DNA of 64,000 bases from Umbilicaria muhlenbergii (Eukaryota > Ascomycota > Lecanoromycetes > Umbilicariales > Umbilicariaceae), in the NCBI GenBank assembly GCA_000611775.1, contig KK106987.1, forward strand, positions 992,001 through 1,056,000, given 5' to 3'. Position numbers and translations under genes: made by a program. The notes under the pieces are model-generated. The model saw only the letters and a program-made list of their open reading frames with translations. It did no database searches and was not told the DNA's origin. Of the stretch, positions 57,382 through 64,000 are shown piece after piece; the stretch's first letter is position 1, and each line of letters begins with the position of its first letter.

Positions 57382-59451
57382 CCTAGCCGTTTGATTTGTC
57401 ACCTCCTGCCCACCAGAGTGCTGGACTTCAAGGTGCCGCAACAGGGTACTACAGAAGACCCAGTGTGCATGTCCTGCGCTACGCGCCTATCAGGGCCATC
57501 TCGCAGGCGAGGTCAAATCGACCTGATTCGAGCTCAGACAAGATGATGTAGTACTGTAACGGTAGAGAGCTGTAGGTTTCCTGGCGCGAGCACATCATAA
57601 GTCTCGTGTAAGCTCGTTCGTGTTTGCTCTGACAACATACCGTGATTCGTCCGGCGATTTCTCCGTCGACAGTCGGCGCTCTTCTGCGAACCGAGTGGCA
57701 GCACCGCGCCCCACAAAATATGGCCACGCGAGCTTGTCGATAGACGGCAGTCGTGGGCATGCGATACAACAACGTGACAGAAAATAAAGAGCCGCCGCAG
57801 TGTGGAAGGAAAAAGTCGTAGACGCTGGGGAGGTCGTTTTCAATCAGGTCCAGCCGCAGCTATGGGGTTACACACAGGCAGAAGACGGCGGGGGGACTAG
57901 TCGTTGGAGCGATGAGCTTGGAAGCAGCGGATCAACCTTGTCTGTTCCTCGGCTAAAGATAGTTCTGACAGAGTGCGGGCGGTATCGGTATCGGCAGAGT
58001 CTGATGTTGGAGTGTCACGGATGACGGTAACGGGGGATCTCCATTCCTTTGCCGTGTGGAAAGCTTCTAGAAGATGATGTGCATCCAGCTGGAATGCTGA
58101 TGATCCCTTCCGGGCAAACAGAGAATAGGCGAAGCAGAATTTGCTTGATGTGGAGGATGCAGATCTGGGGGGGCGATCGAAGTGGTTCAACCTGGGTGCC
58201 GGGTGAAACAAGCATGGGTCTGCGCTCTGCACGCCTACATCCAAGGGTCTCGGCGAAGGAGGCTTGAGGTAAAAATAAACCCATGCACAAAAAGGCAATC
58301 TTTTTATATCAATCTCTATATCTGAGGTGATGTAAGATTAGTGTTGTCTGACCGCAAGGTCCGTGACGCTTTTGTCGAAATTGGGTGTTGTTATTATGGC
58401 TCTGAGGCCTACGTGCTCGAGGAGGGCTTCACCGCAATGATCGTTCTATGGGAATTGCAGAAGCGTTGGAATCGGACCCTCTTTTAACAGAGGACGTGAT
58501 ATTGTTATGACCCCATGTGCCAAAGCAAAGCAAGCTAGTCGCAGTATGAATTGCTGAAACTATCGCGAGTTTGAAAAATTGAAAAGCCAGGCAGGCCGGA
58601 GACTCTGCAAACTGGGGGATAAGTATCATGAATCGGTGGCTGCCTATTAAACAACAAGCACAGATGGGATCGAGGGCGAGGACATCCCCATATTCAAATA
58701 CCAGCGAATATGAAGCTGTTGCGCCAAGTGAAATGCAATCAAGTAGTCTAGTTGAACTTTACTCCCATCCTGCTTGTGGTTTGCAGCAAGTACGAGAACC
58801 CAACGCCGGGGACGCCCACTGCAGGTGCCTGAGTGATAATTTAGAAGGAACCTGATGTACCCATAGCGAATCAAGAGTTTTGGTACGCTATTAAAGCTCT
58901 ATACGTACAGTGAGGTAAACTCAAAGTATCCTAGGCCACAGGAAGTTGGAGAAGTAGAATAGGAACAAATATGCAAGTACGAAGCAGAAGCAGAGCCACG
59001 CTATGTATAAGCAAGACTACGAAAGCAGTGGCATGAAGATGACCAAACAAGTCCCCCTCCCTATTGAAAAGACCAATAGAGCAGATCGGATCCTGTATAC
59101 CTTAGTCTTGAGCAACATCCAGTCTAAGCCTTCCCCAGCCAGAGAACAAGGCAGCGGCGATCCACTGCTCCGACTGCAAAAGGATATTCGGACATTACAG
59201 CCGCATAGCTGCAAGTATGGTAGTGTAGAATGAGCCACTCAGATACCATTAGCCTCGGAATAATCAGCGGGACATCCTTTTTCCGTCCACTCATCCTTTG
59301 ATTACAACAGGCAAGCTTGTGCAAACTCCTAGACACATCCTATTCCAGGCCATAGATTCAGAAACTCCAGACACCCGGTGTGGTTTAGCAGCAAATAAAC
59401 ATTTCCAGGCGCCGCATTGATATCGTAATTCGCTGCGATCACACCAACTTT
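57382..59451. other. Intergenic 2.1 kb
   Basis: Promoter of the F-box LRR gene and 3' flank of the Zn2Cys6 regulator, both on minus. Only short frames without support; no repeat or RNA gene seen. Confidence 0.45.
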
Positions 59452-62386
59452 TCATGACCCGCCCTGGCCAATGTCGAAGATCATCAGCGGCCACGGCTGC
59501 CCAGCTCCTCCACTGATAGCGTTCGCATCCGCAGCCGCAGCGGCCAACTGTGCTCCGGTCATATCGGCCACAGGGGCCCCATTAGCACCAGCGTTCTGAT
59601 CATTTCGGCCACCGAGCTGCATCAGCGCGCTCGCCGAATTTAGATACTCTTGCGGTTCGACTTGATTGCCGGCCATCGTTCCTGCCCATTGACGCCATTG
59701 GTGGCTACCGCCATTAGCGTAAGCGGGGCTTTGGTGTTGCGGAGCATTTGAATATAAAAACGCATTTGCAGCTACGGCTGCTGCTTGTTGAGGGGTTGCA
59801 TGAGGCTGTTGTGCTGAAGAAAGAGCTTCAGCTGCTACGGCGGGGTAAGGGTTTGAGTCGAAGGTAGTAGGGCTCGTGTGGTAAGAGGATAGGGTTGTAG
59901 CATTTGGCTCCGGATAGGAATATTGGGGCGGATTTGGATAAGGGTGGGAGGCGTGACCGGTCATGCTAGGATCGTCGGGGGCCATGTAGTTATTATTCCG
60001 CAGGGTGTCAGCCAAATGACCGTTAGCGCCGTTGCCGAGGTCCGGATAGGAGGAGTAACTGTTGGGATTACCATAGTCCTGGCTGAGGTGATTGCCCTGG
60101 CTCGGAGAACCGCCAGGGGATGAGTTTTGATTAGCGGTGGAAAGAGCTGAGGAAGCGGTCTTGGACGCCACAAGACTAGCGAGTAAGCCAAGCGTATTGT
60201 CGACAGTGACGCGAACTGCGTCTTGGAGACGTTTTCCTGACCCTTCAGCCCTATCAGCATGCTAAGATAGAGAGAATGAACGTACCAGACTTACCAAGGA
60301 GTCCACCGACTTCACCCAAAATATTCAGCCATGCGCCCATGTCTTCCCTCAAAGTTGCTAGGTCACTCGAGGTGATCTGTTCTTTTCGCGACCATTGCCC
60401 GAACAGAGTAGTCGAGATGGCGAGAACGTACAAGGCGGCGTTGTACCAAGTGGTATCAAGGCTCTTGTATTTCTGTAGTTGCTTGACATTTTGAAGCATT
60501 CCTCGCGAAGCCTCCATGCAAACACTCAGATTCTCGTCGTTGAAATCTGGAGACGCAGTCAAACACAAGGATGGATGACGAAGCAGTAAACGGAACTCCA
60601 TGGACCACATGCTGAGATACAGAGCAAACACTCGACCTTCCTGATCGATGGTCGCGGACTCTTGAGTGAGCTCGGCAGGCCATTGCTCAATCCACTGACG
60701 GATGCGAGTTTCTAGGCGTCGGACAGTCTCAACATATGTATGGGGAGACCTCTTAACAGCATAGATACTGTTGAACAAATCCAGGAAGATAGCGGTGAGC
60801 TTGCAAGCCTCGACACCTACGAGGAACCCGCATTTACCAGGCCTGGAAGTGTCAATGCCTGTCTCGTGCAAGAGATCATCATCGACTGCTTCAGGAATTT
60901 CCACGTCGATGTCTTCGGAGCGTAGCGCCATAGGTCGGCCTAGCTTTCCGCTGATGGTGACGTGTATCGCCAGGATGGCCCAAAATATCCGTTTCCGCAT
61001 TTCGATTTCAAGAACGTTCTTCTTCGGAGTGGTAGTTGCCCACCTTTTCGCAGATCTATGCAAGCCTAGTTCAATGGCCAAATTGAATGTCATGCCGACT
61101 ATCATGCAACAAGGACCTGGCTTGGGAAAGTTCCGGACATGAGTAGAGATCATTGTCATGGCCTGCACATCCTGCAAGGTATGGCTTGTCATCAATTGGC
61201 TAAGGTGGCCCAAGGAGTAGTGATAATGCATATTTGAGCGCATATTGAGATCGTGCTGTTGGCTAGCATTCTCCCAGTTGCGTGCCGCATACTGAAAGAA
61301 CATGATGGCAAAAACCATATGCACCATAACGGTTTCTGCTGCGGATGGTTCAAAAGTAGGGTCATCATACATTCTTGTGAGCTGATAATCAAATTTAGCG
61401 TAATCGAGCTTTGCATACTAGCAGTATCAAGAAAAGCTTTATGCTTACCAATGACATGAATGTTGGCTTGTGCATTGTCGGGAGGTAGGGATTTAACGCT
61501 CTAAAGTACCATTGCGCGTATGTAAGGCCTTCGGTCTTAGGTGGCAGAGCAACCTTTTCAAGTCTGGGATTGATGCCGAAGGCAGACATGACGAAGCTCT
61601 GATAAGATTTGTTATAGAGAGGTTCCTGCTGCAAGCTTGAGTGAACAGGTCCATCTAGATCAATTGAGGCGAAATCGGCTATGTTGATCTCCATTCCCAA
61701 GACGTTGAGCGACGTTCCACGAATAGAACTAAGAAAAGAGTTCCCGGAAGATACGCCAAGATAGTTGTCGCCATGGAGTCCTTTACGGAACTCCGGCAGA
61801 CGAAAGAAATTGGACTCTGAGGTTCGGGAGCTGGACGGTTCAGACGCATACGCCATCATACCCCCGTTTGCGCCGTTGTCTTCCCACGTCTGTAGACCTC
61901 CGTTTCCCTGAGCTTGGTTCCATTGAACCAAAGGCGCAGTGGCTACATCGTGGTAACCGATCATAGGCTTCACATCAGCTCCCATCGAGATAAGACGTTC
62001 TTCAAGTTCTCGAATCCGGCTCAAGTAATCTCGAGATCTTTGCTCGAGTTCCTCGACATGTCCACGGGTCGTGGCGCGACCAGTGATTCTGTCGGTAGTC
62101 TTGCATTCCGTGTGGTTCTGTGTGCAAGGCGAACAACCTCCCAAGAGTCCATCACAGCGAATTTTACGGATCTGAGAGGCAGATTTAGTAGTTGATGCCA
62201 CAGAGGTGGCGAGAGATTACGACCCACCTTGCATCGATCGCAAGCTTGACCAGTACGGGTGGATGTCGAGAGCTTCTTCTTGACGTTGTGCGAGAAGTCG
62301 GCAGGACTTCCATCCGTCTTCGGCACTTTGGTCAGAGATGGATTCTCTGCACCAGGGGTACTCGAAGGGCGACGTTTGGGTGGCAT
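59452..62386 (-). CDS. Zn2Cys6 transcription factor with fungal_trans domain
   Basis: Exons 62386-62228, 62171-61449, 61381-60295 and 60236-59452 give 917 residues (introns 56, 67 and 58 nt). The DNA-binding zinc cluster is created by the first splice: ACDRCKIRKIRCDGLLGGC, then SPCTQNHTEC, six Cys in canonical spacing. A linker DRITGRATTRGHVEELE leads into a coiled coil (SRIRELEERLISMG) for dimerisation. The fungal-specific transcription factor domain spans about 270-600 (FFQYAARNWENASQQHD, VGMTFNLAIELGLHRSAKRW, EIEMRKRIFWAILAIHVTIS). The C-terminus is Asn/Ala/Gln/Ser-rich, probably the activation region, and closes with PWPLMIFDIGQ, a conserved-looking tag. The target pathway cannot be told. 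The last intron acceptor could be AAG or CAG, 6 nt apart, both in frame. It shares a 451-bp divergent promoter with CGI121. Confidence 0.93.
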
Positions 62387-62837
62387 CTTCCGATGGAAAA
62401 GCCCGAGGAAGATGCCGTACCTTTGGAAACGGTCAAAACCAGAGGATAGGGCACCAAAAGTGCTATGAATTGATTAAGAGGCCTCAGATGCGCAAATAGC
62501 GTCTCTCTAGTGACTTTTGTCCTCGAAAACAGGAGCCTGGTAGTTTCCCACAGATGAGACGTGCTGATCCTCGCCGCAATTATCTTCTCCACCAGCTCGT
62601 TTGACGCGCTTAGCGCCGATTTGTCGCGCGGCTCCAGGATTAACGATTTATCCGGCACTAGACCTCAAAGAGTTATCCTGTCGTCTGCATGCTTTGCATG
62701 TACGCAGCAACGTCAGAGTACCCAAGGTACATTAAAACCTTGAACCCCATGTTTGGCTTGGGTGATGTTTTTGTGATGTAGAGGAATCAAGACGCAACAG
62801 GCCCTTTACAAAAGTGTTTCAGGTTGGCGTCGTGGCT
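62387..62837. promoter_or_regulatory. Bidirectional promoter region, Zn2Cys6 factor / CGI121
   Basis: The 451 bases between two divergent start codons must hold both promoters. No specific operator was identified. Confidence 0.6.
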
Positions 62838-63597
62838 ATGGCGGAGCTCAAGACTCTTCATTTGGCTCACCTACCTCCTTCGCTTGCAGTACACGTTGCC
62901 CTCTATCAAGATTTGAAGAATGCTGCTTTTCTACGCCAGCAGCTTCTCGCTGGGAACGCCGACTTCGAGTACGCACTCATCGATGCAAGTGTGGTAGGTG
63001 CATAATCAACAATGTACATCGAGATCATACATTTCGAAACTAACATTTGCAGATCATCTCCACTACGCATATTCTAGCCGCAGTCTTCAGAGCTGCAAGT
63101 GATCTCATGAATGATCGTCTCAAGTCACGCAATGTACATTCTGAGATCGTCTTTGCTTTGAGTCCGAACAACAACGTAAGTATAAATCTCGTAGGACATA
63201 TCTCTTTACCCGTGACAATTTCGAAACTGGCTAAGCCCAATCCATGTAGATAGCAGAATCTTTCCGTAGATTCGGCATCGCAGATACCACCACCAATCTT
63301 CTAGTAATAAAGATCACAACTTCTGCAGAGATCACACATGAAAGTGTACAGCAGCACCTTGGCAGCTCAGTCGAAGGAAAGCCTATCGATTTTAGTGACC
63401 AGACGCTGGCCCAAATGACTGACCTGGTAAGGGTCAAAAAAATATACAAGTTATCTGCTCCTGCTGTAGCAAAGGGACGGCAAAATGCACGAGGCAATGC
63501 AGTAGTGGTTAATGGGAAAGCAGGGGCTATGGACCATGATAGGAAAGAAATCGAGGTCAATGTATTAGGGCTCATGGCATTAAGAGGAGCAACATAA
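62838..63597 (+). CDS. CGI121: EKC/KEOPS complex subunit Cgi121
   Basis: Exons 62838-62993, 63053-63175 and 63250-63597 (introns of 59 and 74 nt; GTAGGT..GCAG with an ACTAACA branch site, GTAAGT..GTAG) give 208 residues. Cgi121 binds the Bud32/Kae1 core of KEOPS, helps recruit tRNA for t6A37 modification, and is linked to telomere maintenance in yeast. Family landmarks: [40 protein letters not shown], across the intron [13 protein letters not shown], then [18 protein letters not shown], the next splice giving [30 protein letters not shown] follows near the end. The family length is about 180-230 residues. The start was chosen at MAELKTLHL because it begins the conserved fold; an upstream ATG at 62814 is in frame and would add eight residues. 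Confidence 0.95.
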
Positions 63598-64000
63598 CAG
63601 GCTCAATTGTCTCTCTATGACCTGGAAGTTTGCTACCATATCATTGTCATTCGATTGTTCCAAATGACAGAACATTTATTATTTATGTCGCTCGCAGGTC
63701 ATAGGTTGTAGGCAATTATGATAGACCTTGCGGAAATATCTTTCTTCTAGACGCTAACCAAGCGAAGCGCCATCCTATTCTGGTAGGTTTCAACCACACA
63801 GTGTAGAATAAGGCAAGAGCGAGTCACGACATCTGCATCGCGACCGCCTCGAAGTGCACGCGCTACGCTGCTAATATGCTCCTGCCCAAGTCGTGAAGAC
63901 TACTGGGGGCCGTCATGGCCATCGCCAATGTTATAGTTCTCTCGTCCTCACCGTCACGCTCTCTCATCGCAACAACACCTCCTCCTGGCTCAATTGCTCT
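63598..64000. other. Right-edge sequence, nothing recognised
   Basis: 3' flank of CGI121 to the window edge. No coding frame with support; a gene outside the window may begin or end here. Confidence 0.4.

Overview
The window is nuclear DNA from a filamentous ascomycete (Pezizomycotina). The signs are many short introns of about 47-80 nt with CTAAC/CTGAC-like branch sites, long intergenic leaders, a lone (dispersed) 5S rRNA gene, and families typical of the group: a fungal-type HMG-CoA reductase, a Zn2Cys6 regulator, a DUF7492 secreted protein, and a cyclic-nucleotide-binding/F-box/LRR protein. I cannot fix the genus. All spliced models below were built by reading both strands and joining exons at GT..AG sites that keep the frame and the family match.

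Layout. 1-881: 5' end of polarity gene SPA2 (minus), cut by the window edge. 2168-5834: HMG-CoA reductase (minus). 7480-9512: F-box protein with Cys-rich modules (minus). 9699-11853: a weakly supported small gene and a Lys-rich small protein. 12333-14552: nicotinamidase and a metallo-beta-lactamase fold hydrolase (both minus). 16042-17516: secreted LPMO-like DUF7492 protein (plus). 17517-21845 is mostly gene-poor, with one small Cys-rich protein (20021) and a striking 30-bp-arm hairpin (21243-21311). 21846-29464: Msd1/SSX2IP-like spindle/microtubule protein (minus), NUP85 (plus) and a PMP3-like membrane protein (minus).

29990-32763 is the accessory stretch. It holds the remains of an alpha/beta hydrolase and of a DHA2-type MFS efflux pump, side by side on the same strand and both decayed. 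They are followed by an unknown protein, a 206-bp direct tandem duplication, an aminoglycoside/choline-kinase-like phosphotransferase and a 5S rRNA gene with an altered but still paired helix. From 37367 on, housekeeping genes dominate: an AMPK-type glycogen-binding-domain protein, RPB2, a PLC-like phosphodiesterase, an intact seven-exon MFS transporter, an M28 transferrin-receptor-like metallopeptidase, the mitochondrial GHITM/TMBIM5 homologue, a two-cNMP-domain F-box LRR protein, a Zn2Cys6 activator and the KEOPS subunit CGI121.

There is no operon logic. Several genes share divergent promoters (RPB2/PLC-like; Zn2Cys6 factor/CGI121; Msd1-like/NUP85) and others end tail to tail (NUP85/PMP3-like; PLC-like/MFS). 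I see no intact mobile element, CRISPR array or complete biosynthetic cluster. The most unusual items are the DUF7492 protein with a predicted N-terminal histidine, the long perfect-pairing hairpin, the variant 5S gene, the paired relics at 30-32.7 kb, and the very short internal exons of the MFS gene.
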